From JBGPYB01 sp041493035 (GTDB lineage: Bacteria > Acidobacteriota > Vicinamibacteria > Fen-336), in NCBI GenBank assembly GCA_041493035.1, contig JBGPYB010000186.1, forward strand, positions 1 to 8,406: a stretch of 8,406 nt of DNA. Reading direction: 5' to 3'. Position 1 is the stretch's first letter; each line of letters starts with the position of its first letter. Position numbers and translations under genes: made by a program. The notes under the pieces are model-generated. The model made no database searches. It was given only the letters and a program-made list of their open reading frames with translations, and was not told the DNA's origin. This document shows positions 1 to 5,586 of this stretch, in pieces.

Positions 1-479
1 ACGAGGTCGGGCCGATCCGCCAGCTTCAAGAGATCGAAGCCCGCCTGGCGCGCGAGTTGCCTCCCCTCGGCGCCGAGCTGGTCGAAGACCAGCGTGACGA
101 GGTTGACGTGGCGCCGCTCTGCGTCGCGCGCGGCGGGGGCGCCCGAGGGCTTGTCCGCAGGGGGGGGGGCCGGTTCTCCAGCCGCCGCTTCCCCTTCCCC
201 CGCCCCGGAAAGGCGGAACGACACGACCTCCTGGGGGACGCGGTCCTCGAAGACCTGCACCTCGTTCGGCTGCAAGTCGCGCACCGTCCGCCCCTTCTTG
301 TCCCGAACCACGACGTCCAGCACGACGACGTCCGTCCCCGCGCGGAACACCGTGGGGGGCTCCTCCTTCGGACGAACCCCTTCCGGGGGGGCCTGCATGG
401 CCGTGGCGGCACCGACGCCCATCCACGCCCCGAGCGCTGCGACGGCAAGCCAGGATCGCGCCATCGGCTGCGGGCTCAT
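1..479 (-). CDS. VWFA-related acidobacterial domain protein, N-terminal part (runs off left edge)
   Basis: The visible part is 159 codons plus two bases, open to the window edge, so the C-terminal part is missing. Residues 6-30 (MARSWLAVAALGAW...) look like a signal peptide, implying export. Residues 45-90 carry the block VVVLDVVVRDKKGR, then VRDLQPNEVQVFED, then VVSFRL. This is the characteristic N-terminal segment of the VWFA-related acidobacterial family. After a Pro/Ala-rich linker (about 93-120) comes HVNLVTLVFDQLG, which fits the first strand of the von Willebrand A fold. No DxSxS metal site is visible here, and members of this family often lack it. The start at 479 is favoured because its ATG overlaps the TPR gene's TGA (ATGA, 479-476), implying translational coupling. 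A weak AGGAG lies at 495-491. An in-frame ATG at 464 is an alternative start that also gives a good signal peptide. The function of the family is not established. A run of ten C residues (coding strand) at 169-160 lies in the linker. Confidence 0.85.
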   Translation of the reverse strand, partial: MSPQPMARSWLAVAALGAWMGVGAATAMQAPPEGVRPKEEPPTVFRAGTDVVVLDVVVRDKKGRTVRDLQPNEVQVFEDRVPQEVVSFRLSGAGEGEAAAGEPAPPPADKPSGAPAARDAERRHVNLVTLVFDQLGAEGRQLARQAGFDLLKLADRPDL

Positions 480-1756
480 CGCGCCTGGGGCTCCTGCGGC
501 TGCGCAGGCACCGGCGCCGGCTCGCCGCGGTATGCCGCGCCCCCGCCGCTCGCACTCGGTTGGGCCTCCTGTTGCTTCGCGTTCAGCTCCTGGTAGAGGG
601 CCCGATGCCGGTCACCGTCCTCTTTTCTCTTGAGGCGGTAATAGGCCGTCGCCAAGGAGACGTGCGCCTCGGCGAAGTCCGGCGCGTCCTTCACGACCTG
701 CTCGAGCCGCTGCCGCGCGGCTTCGGCATTGCCGAGGCTCAGGTCGAGCGCGCCGATCTGGTAGTTGGCGGCGGCGTCCCCAGGCCGGACGGAGGCCGCC
801 TTCTTGAACCGCGCCATGGCCTCGTCGAGCTTCTGATCCTGCTTCAGGAGGACGCCCAGGAGCAGGTTGGCGTCGAAATCGTTGGGGTTCACGTCCAGCT
901 CCGACTGGAAGGCTGCGGCGGCGGCCCCCACGTCACCCGTGTTCATGAAGGCGCGCCCGAGATGGAGGTTGGCGAGGGGAAGCTTGGGGTTCAGCTCGAC
1001 CGCCTTGCGCAGGTCGTCCCGGGCGGCCACGTATTCTCCCGCCTGGAGCTTCACGACACCGAGCAGCAGGAATGTCTCGGCCGAAGCGCCTTCGCGCAGG
1101 ATGTGGTCAAGGAGCTGCTGACCCTTCTGCACCTGCTTGTCCTGAACGAGCGCGAGGCCGAGGAGGTAGGTGACGGCCCGGTCCTCGGGCGCCTTGTCGT
1201 GGAGGGGAGTGAGCAGCTCCACGGCGTTGCCGTACTCCGCGAGGCGCGCTCGGCAGTCGGCGAGGAGCACGATCGCGCTGCGATCGCCGGGACGCTCGCG
1301 GACGACCCGCTCCAGCTCCGCCGCGGCCTCCACGGGCCGGCCGGCCTTGTACATGACGACGGCCAGGTTGAAGCGCACGGCCGAACGGCCGGCATCGACC
1401 GCCAACGCTTCCCGGTACCGGAGAATCGCTTCTTCGTACGACCCCTGCGCCGCGAGCAGGGCCCCGAGGTTGGAGAGCGCTTCCACGCTGCGGGGCTGGC
1501 GCTCCAGGAAGCGCCCATAGGCTTCGGCCGCGGCCGGAAGATCGCCGGCCCTCTGCTTCTGCACGGCCTCCGCGAAAAGCGCTTGCAGGGCCTTGGCGTC
1601 GGTTGCGACGGCCTGGGGACTTCCCGGGCCCGCGGCGTGCAGCTCCACGACCGCGAGGAAGGAGCTCACGAAGAGCGGGGCAGCGGAGCGAAAGAGGAGC
1701 GGAGCCACAAGAGATAAGGAGCGCAGAGGCGCTTCCCTCCAGATTATAGGCCGCAT
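476..1756 (-). CDS. Exported tetratricopeptide-repeat protein
   Basis: A protein of 426 residues from the ATG at 1756. A hydrophobic stretch at about residues 17-41 suggests a signal peptide or anchor, so the protein probably acts in the periplasm or on the envelope. From about residue 57 to 385 it is a solenoid of roughly nine to ten TPR units of about 34 residues. Examples of the A-helix G/Y/A pattern are LSNLGALLAAQGSYEEAI, ANLHLGRAFMNTGDVGAA and NLLLGVLLKQDQKLDEAM. TPR arrays bind protein partners; no catalytic domain is seen. The tail (about 395-426) is low-complexity Gln/Pro/Ala. The gene is followed directly by the VWFA-related gene with a 4-base overlap. The start is uncertain. The frame stays open upstream into the receptor gene, ATG 1756 has no Shine-Dalgarno sequence, and a TATAAT covers codons 3-5. 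In-frame CTG 1726 (preceded by GGAGG at 1740-1736) and GTG 1708 would also leave a signal peptide. Confidence 0.9.
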   Translation of the reverse strand: MRPIIWREAPLRSLSLVAPLLFRSAAPLFVSSFLAVVELHAAGPGSPQAVATDAKALQALFAEAVQKQRAGDLPAAAEAYGRFLERQPRSVEALSNLGALLAAQGSYEEAILRYREALAVDAGRSAVRFNLAVVMYKAGRPVEAAAELERVVRERPGDRSAIVLLADCRARLAEYGNAVELLTPLHDKAPEDRAVTYLLGLALVQDKQVQKGQQLLDHILREGASAETFLLLGVVKLQAGEYVAARDDLRKAVELNPKLPLANLHLGRAFMNTGDVGAAAAAFQSELDVNPNDFDANLLLGVLLKQDQKLDEAMARFKKAASVRPGDAAANYQIGALDLSLGNAEAARQRLEQVVKDAPDFAEAHVSLATAYYRLKRKEDGDRHRALYQELNAKQQEAQPSASGGGAAYRGEPAPVPAQPQEPQAR

Positions 1757-1774
1757 CCCGCACGGCACGGACAA
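1743..1774 (-). promoter_or_regulatory. Candidate promoter for the TPR/VWFA-related operon
   Basis: On the minus strand a perfect TATAAT lies at 1748-1743, just past the receptor terminator. The best -35 candidates are poor: TCCGTG at 1771-1766 with a 17-bp spacer, or TTGTCC at 1774-1769 with a 20-bp spacer. A promoter here would restart transcription after the terminator. It would also put the transcription start near 1736, downstream of the ATG at 1756, so the protein would have to begin later. The hexamer could equally be a chance result of codons CCT-ATA-ATC. Confidence 0.35.
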
Positions 1775-1807
1775 AAAAACGGGCGCTGCCCGGAGGCAGC
1801 GCCCGTT
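1773..1807 (-). terminator. Intrinsic terminator of the TonB-dependent receptor gene
   Basis: A 13-bp perfect stem (1807-1795 with 1790-1778, core CGGGCGCTGCC) closes a 4-base loop (1794-1791). On the minus strand it is followed immediately by seven T residues (1779-1773). It starts 20 bases after the receptor's TAG stop at 1829-1827. This is a textbook Rho-independent terminator for leftward transcription. On the plus strand the A run precedes the stem, so it would not work rightward. The next gene's first ATG is only 16 bases beyond the T run. Confidence 0.92.
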
Positions 1808-1826
1808 GCTTCTCGCCGCTACGGGT

Positions 1827-4800
1827 CTAGAACATGAACCGCAGGGCGAGCTGGACAATGCGCCGGCCGAACTTGTTGTCGTCGGGGAGCTTCCCGAAGT
1901 CGTTGTTCACCCGCACACCGTTCGCGAACGTGAGCGTCAGGTTGTTGTTGGTGGTGGGATACTTAGTCGGGTGGTTGAGGACGTTGTACGCGGAAACCCG
2001 GAACTGTAGCTTCTTGTCGCCACCCAGCTTGAAGTTCTTGAAGAGCGACAGGTCGTTGTTGAAGTACGACTGCGCCGTCATGTAGGGCATCATGTAGCTG
2101 CCGTTGGCACCCGGCGAAGGAGCCGCGAAGCACGCGGGGTTGAACATAAACCCGCTCGGCACGCCGGACTTCGGATCACAGGTGAGGACCGGCTGGGCGC
2201 TGATCTGCGGCGAGCCGTTGATGAGCTGGTTCGAGATCTTCGCTCCACCAGCCAACGTGCCCGTCATGTTGAAGTTTATACTACCGGACGCGTTCGGTAG
2301 AGGCGAGCCGCTGACGTAGCTCGTGATGCCGGCCACCTGCCACCCTCCGAGAATCGCCTCGGCCGCCCCGCCCTTCGGGCCGGGGAGCATCCAACTGTAG
2401 GATGTAGTCGCCACGTGCGTCCGGTCGTAGCTCAAGATGCCGTAGAGCGAGCTACGGGCGTCCAGCACGTACTCCGACCCCGGGTTGGGACCGCCACCCC
2501 CGGTGCCCCCGGTGTTACCCATGATCCCCAGCGCCTTCGAGAAAGTGTAGGCCAGCGTGAAGTTGAAGTTGCCGCGCTGGCGAGCGAGCAGTGTCTGCAA
2601 GCCGTGGTAGTTTTGGAACGAGCTGTGGCGGTAGACGTTGAGGTCGCCGAATCCGTTGAGCGGACGAGTGGTCCCGTTGAGGGGAACCGCGTTGTAGTTG
2701 GCCACGTCGAAATTCATGAGGTTCTTGCTGGAGTTCCCGACGTAGCCTACCTCGACGTTCATGGCCCAGGGGAGCTTCTGGTTGAGGGTGAGGCTCCAGG
2801 AGTAGGTCTTCGGTTGCTTGTCGTCGGTGATGTCGAGACCGGCGCCGCCAAACCCCACATTGCCAGCGCCGCGGTTGCCGAGGCCCTCGAGGGCGGTTAG
2901 GGTTGTGCCGGCACTCCCGCTCGTGCCGAAGCTCTTCACACCCGCGCCGAAGTCGATGCCCTGATCGTAGGGCTGCTGAGCGTCATGCGAGTAGTAGATT
3001 CCCGCGCCGCCCCGGACGACCGTGTCGCCTGTGCCCTTCAGGTCCCAGGCGAAGCCGACGCGCGGCTGGACGTAGATATTCTTGCCGACGCCGGACAAGG
3101 GCACGCTCGAGTCGAGCGCGTTGTAGGTGATGCCGGGGAACTGCGTGCCGGGCGGCGCCGCGTTGTAGCGGGCCAGATCGAAGACCACGACGCCCCGGCC
3201 CTCACGGTCTTCCCAAGGCGCTATCGACGACACGCGGGCGCCGAAGTTGAGTGTGACGTTCGGCTTCACCTTCCAGGTGTCCTGGGCATAGAACTCGAAG
3301 CGGTTCCAGGCGATGTTGTGCAGAACGTTCTTGGTCTGCTCGTTGTAGCTGCCGACGCGGCCCAGGAGGAGGTCGGCGAAGCCGTTCCCCGTGCTGGTGG
3401 CCGTGCCACGGTCCTCGGTGATGCTCCCATTGCTGTTGCCGTTCCCGGGCTGGTCGTTCGTAATCCGCTCGAAGTAGAAGCCGAGCTTGGCGGCATGGGT
3501 GCCCCAGACCTTCGTGATGTTCTCAGCGAAGTTGAACTGCCACTTCTTGGCGAAGAGAATGGGATCGAATCCGCCGGGGTTGAAGTAAATCGGCCCGCCG
3601 CCATTGACGAACACGGACGGGATCTGGTCGTTGCTCTGGCCGAAAACGCCCTGATAGGGGTAGCCCAGGGCCTGCCGCGACACCTTCGACCGGTCGTCGA
3701 TCGTGTTGGGGAAGTTGATGAAGGTGGTGCCGAAGATCGTCTCGCTGGTCAGCGTGGGGTCGAAGACGTGGGTCAGGGCGATCGTGCCCGAGTCGGACCT
3801 GTTGGGCGCCGACAGGGTGGAAGGATAGGGCACCTGGTTCTCGCCATTCCGCCACCAGAGGCCGACGACCCAGGGCTGCGTCTCGCGCTGGAGGTTGTAC
3901 CGTACGAACATCTTCGTGCTGTCGGAGATGTTGAAGTCGATGCGGGTCAGGAATTGTTTGTTGGGCTGCTCGACCAGGACGTTGTCGAAATAGTTGTAAC
4001 CGCGTGTCGTCGCCGGGTTGGCGTTGGGCTGCGGGAACACGTTGAGAAGCGTCCGGCCCCCGGGATCCTGCGCGCCCGACGGGATGATCCCGCCGGGGAA
4101 GCCCGTGACGGGCGTGTTGACGAAGCTGCCGCTCCCCACCACTCCGGGGTTGCTGAAGTCGCCATTGCGCATCTCGGCCGTGGGCACCCAGGACCTGATG
4201 ACCCCGGTGTCGAGCCGCTGTTTGTAGTATTCGAATCCCGCGAAGAAGAAGACCTTGTCCTGGACGATCGGACCGGAGAGGGTCCCCCCGGGATAGACGA
4301 ACTTGTTCTGCGTGCGGGGCTTGCCCGCCTGGTTCTGCAGCCAGTCGTTGGAGTTCAGGTGGTAGTCGCGGTAGTAGGTGAAGAGCGAGCCGTGGAACTG
4401 GCGCCCCCCCTGCTTGGTGACCACCTGCATGGCGTTCGGGCCCTTGGCGTACTCGGCGGAGAAGCTCGCCGACAGGATCTTGAACTCCTGCACCATTTCG
4501 GTGTTCGGGTTGACGGAGGTGGCGCAGTTGCAGCCGGGGTCGGCGCCGGGGGCGCCGTCGAGTGTGATATCCACGGACCCGAGGCGGCTGCCGTTGGCGG
4601 AGTAGTTGCCGATGGCGCTCTGGTTGTTGTTGCCGCCCCCCGAGTACTCGCCGTTGCCGTTGATGCCGATGACCTCGCCGGTGAAGTTGCCTTGGTTCGT
4701 GACGCCCCGGGTATTCGGGGTCATCCCCGGCAGGATGCGGATCAGCTCGGCCGCGCTCGAAGACACGATCGGGATGTTCTCGATCTGCTCGGCGCCCAGG

Positions 4801-5234
4801 GTGGCGCTCCTCTCCCCGGAGTTCAGCGGAGTGAGGGCCACTTCGGCCTGGACCGTGACGGTCTCAGCCAAGGTGCTCACTTCGAGCTTGATCTGACGGA
4901 AGGCGCGGGAGTCGCCCGCGTGGAGCGCGACGCCCTTGACCTCGTAGCTCTTGAAGCCCTGGAGGCTCACCGTCAGGGAGTAGGTCTGGGCCGGCACGGA
5001 CGCGAAGGAGAAGAACCCTTCTGAGTTCGTCACACCGCGCCGCACGTCGCCTGAGCCTTCGTTCTTGAGGACGACGTCGGCGCCGGGGACCACGGCCCCC
5101 GTGGAGTCCGCCACCGTACCGCTCAGCTCGGCGGTGATGCGCTGCGCTTGGCTTGGTACAGGCCAGGCGAGCGACACCGCAAGAAGGGCAGCGGCCCCGA
5201 AAAGGCTCCTCGTCCACCGCGAGATGCTAGTCAT
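1827..5234 (-). CDS. TonB-dependent outer-membrane receptor with carboxypeptidase-regulatory-like domain
   Basis: A protein of 1135 residues, predicted to bring a ligand, probably an oligosaccharide, across the outer membrane using TonB/ExbBD energy. Residues 1-31 form a signal peptide (...AWPVPSQAQ). Residues 34-118 match the carboxypeptidase-regulatory-like fold (AELSGTVADSTGAVVPGADV, then SEGFFSFASVPAQTYSL). ETVTV at 124-128 resembles a TonB box. The plug follows (about 135-275; RSATLGAEQIENIP, AAELIRILPGM, VDITLDGAPG, EYAKGPNAMQVVTKQGG), and then a long beta-barrel ending in ...ALRFMF, the usual terminal Phe. This is the large receptor type common in Acidobacteria. The mature protein has four cysteines, in two close pairs (235/237 and 1019/1035). 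The start at 5234 is chosen for its Shine-Dalgarno sequence and signal peptide; an ATG 12 codons upstream lies in the leader. No SusD-like partner is adjacent. The substrate is unknown; the sugar assignment rests on the neighbouring regulator and symporter. Confidence 0.95.
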   Translation of the reverse strand: MTSISRWTRSLFGAAALLAVSLAWPVPSQAQRITAELSGTVADSTGAVVPGADVVLKNEGSGDVRRGVTNSEGFFSFASVPAQTYSLTVSLQGFKSYEVKGVALHAGDSRAFRQIKLEVSTLAETVTVQAEVALTPLNSGERSATLGAEQIENIPIVSSSAAELIRILPGMTPNTRGVTNQGNFTGEVIGINGNGEYSGGGNNNQSAIGNYSANGSRLGSVDITLDGAPGADPGCNCATSVNPNTEMVQEFKILSASFSAEYAKGPNAMQVVTKQGGRQFHGSLFTYYRDYHLNSNDWLQNQAGKPRTQNKFVYPGGTLSGPIVQDKVFFFAGFEYYKQRLDTGVIRSWVPTAEMRNGDFSNPGVVGSGSFVNTPVTGFPGGIIPSGAQDPGGRTLLNVFPQPNANPATTRGYNYFDNVLVEQPNKQFLTRIDFNISDSTKMFVRYNLQRETQPWVVGLWWRNGENQVPYPSTLSAPNRSDSGTIALTHVFDPTLTSETIFGTTFINFPNTIDDRSKVSRQALGYPYQGVFGQSNDQIPSVFVNGGGPIYFNPGGFDPILFAKKWQFNFAENITKVWGTHAAKLGFYFERITNDQPGNGNSNGSITEDRGTATSTGNGFADLLLGRVGSYNEQTKNVLHNIAWNRFEFYAQDTWKVKPNVTLNFGARVSSIAPWEDREGRGVVVFDLARYNAAPPGTQFPGITYNALDSSVPLSGVGKNIYVQPRVGFAWDLKGTGDTVVRGGAGIYYSHDAQQPYDQGIDFGAGVKSFGTSGSAGTTLTALEGLGNRGAGNVGFGGAGLDITDDKQPKTYSWSLTLNQKLPWAMNVEVGYVGNSSKNLMNFDVANYNAVPLNGTTRPLNGFGDLNVYRHSSFQNYHGLQTLLARQRGNFNFTLAYTFSKALGIMGNTGGTGGGGPNPGSEYVLDARSSLYGILSYDRTHVATTSYSWMLPGPKGGAAEAILGGWQVAGITSYVSGSPLPNASGSINFNMTGTLAGGAKISNQLINGSPQISAQPVLTCDPKSGVPSGFMFNPACFAAPSPGANGSYMMPYMTAQSYFNNDLSLFKNFKLGGDKKLQFRVSAYNVLNHPTKYPTTNNNLTLTFANGVRVNNDFGKLPDDNKFGRRIVQLALRFMF

Positions 5235-5238
5235 GAGT

Positions 5239-5246
5239 CTCCTTCC
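5239..5246 (-). promoter_or_regulatory. Ribosome binding site of the receptor gene
   Basis: GGAAGGAG (5246-5239 on the minus strand) lies 4 bases before ATG 5234. This fixes the receptor start there rather than at the upstream in-frame ATG at 5270. Confidence 0.8.
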
Positions 5247-5254
5247 CCGCTCGT

Positions 5255-5293
5255 GACATGGGGAACTCAAGATGCCCCTGCGCCACCCATGTC
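5255..5293 (-). promoter_or_regulatory. Possible stem-loop in the receptor mRNA leader
   Basis: The 8-base arms 5255-5262 (GACATGGG) and 5286-5293 (CCCATGTC) are perfect inverted repeats with a 23-base loop. They lie between the predicted transcription start (about 5312) and the ribosome binding site, which begins 8 bases beyond the inner arm. GGGG (5260-5263) and CCCC (5274-5277) offer an alternative, overlapping pairing. Such structure could modulate translation, but no known riboswitch class is recognised. Confidence 0.35.
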
Positions 5294-5318
5294 CGATGCA
5301 TAAGAATTATTACGCGCA

Positions 5319-5347
5319 ACTCTAGGAGTAATCCCTGAGGCTGTCAA
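5319..5347 (-). promoter_or_regulatory. Sigma70-type promoter of the receptor gene
   Basis: On the minus strand a perfect -35 TTGACA (5347-5342) is followed by a 17-bp spacer and a -10 TAGAGT (5324-5319, four of six to TATAAT). The transcription start would fall near 5312, giving a leader of about 78 bases before ATG 5234. The optimal spacing and the lower GC content make this the clearest promoter in the window. Confidence 0.75.
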
Positions 5348-5355
5348 GGGGAAAT

Positions 5356-5383
5356 CGCTCACAACTCTCTGTCAGCGTTGGAA
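5356..5383. promoter_or_regulatory. Possible secondary half-sites for a LacI-family regulator
   Basis: TTGTGAGCG reads on the minus strand at 5364-5356, ending 8 bp from the -35 box. TGTCAGCG reads on the plus strand at 5370-5377. Each has the AGCG core of LacI-family operators but a poor second half. Their centres (5356.5, 5376.5) and that of the main operator (5395.5) are 20 and 19 bp apart. They are degenerate and could be coincidental. Confidence 0.25.
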
Positions 5384-5388
5384 ATATT

Positions 5389-5402
5389 TGACAGCGCTTT
5401 CA
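5389..5402. promoter_or_regulatory. LacI/GalR-family operator
   Basis: TGACAGCGCTTTCA is a 14-bp palindrome with one mismatched pair (positions 4/11) and the central CG typical of LacI-family sites (general form TGNNANCGNTNNCA). It lies in the divergent region next to a LacI-family gene, so self-regulation and control of the receptor are the natural inference. It is centred about 84 bp upstream of the predicted receptor transcription start, farther than a simple blocking operator would be. On the plus strand it overlaps a TTGACA (5388-5393) that could be a -35 box for the regulator gene, although no good -10 follows. Confidence 0.65.
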
Positions 5403-5461
5403 TGGAATCGACCAAGATTTTGGACCGCGATATCCCCTGGAGGGCCGTCGGGGGATGCGGG

Positions 5462-5484
5462 ATCGGCGGGGCCCCGGGGCCGAT
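5462..5484 (+). repeat. GC-rich inverted repeat upstream of the regulator gene
   Basis: ATCGGC (5462-5467) and GCCGAT (5479-5484) are inverted repeats flanking GGGGCCCCGGG, which has its own alternative pairings. If transcribed from a promoter near the operator, it would form a stable hairpin in the regulator's leader. No T run follows, so it is not an intrinsic terminator. Confidence 0.4.
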
Positions 5485-5586
5485 GTTCGCGTAACGCGCG
5501 CACGATGGGGCCGCCTTGGCATGGAGTTCGCATGAAAATCCGGTCGGGACAGTGTATCGTCATGATGACAAGTTGACAGTAATGAT

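Larger units (their letters stand above)
5235..5586. other. Divergent intergenic region between the receptor and regulator genes
   Basis: This 352-bp stretch has no convincing protein gene. It is more AT-rich on the receptor side than the surrounding genes. It contains the receptor leader and promoter (5235-5347), a block of AGCG/CGCT cores and the LacI-type operator (5356-5402), a GC-rich inverted repeat (5462-5484), and a short perfect inverted repeat near the regulator start (5559-5569). Two short ORFs (5227-5301 minus, 5455-5535 plus) are discussed in the findings. Confidence 0.8.

Noticed and set aside
560..1717. 385-codon plus-strand open frame opposite the TPR gene
   Set aside because: Antisense to a clear TPR solenoid; it has no family features of its own.
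1756..1858. Longer TPR protein beginning at the ATG at 1858
   Set aside because: The extra 34 residues would be read from the receptor's 3' end and the terminator hairpin. They look like out-of-frame translation (Cys/Ser/Arg-rich), and the signal peptide would be displaced from the N-terminus.
2985..5024. 679-codon plus-strand open frame opposite the receptor gene
   Set aside because: It is antisense to a gene with clear domain matches. It has no family motifs, is Val/Gly/Asp/Arg-rich, and is the expected mirror of a strongly biased third codon position in GC-rich DNA.
5235..5270. Receptor start at ATG 5270, 12 residues upstream
   Set aside because: The strong Shine-Dalgarno sequence at 5246-5239 lies downstream of it, and the signal peptide begins properly at 5234.
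5573..5578. Perfect TTGACA just before the regulator ATG as a -35 box
   Set aside because: No -10-like hexamer lies 16-19 bp downstream; the DNA there is GC-rich. It is more simply part of the TGACA repeats noted separately.
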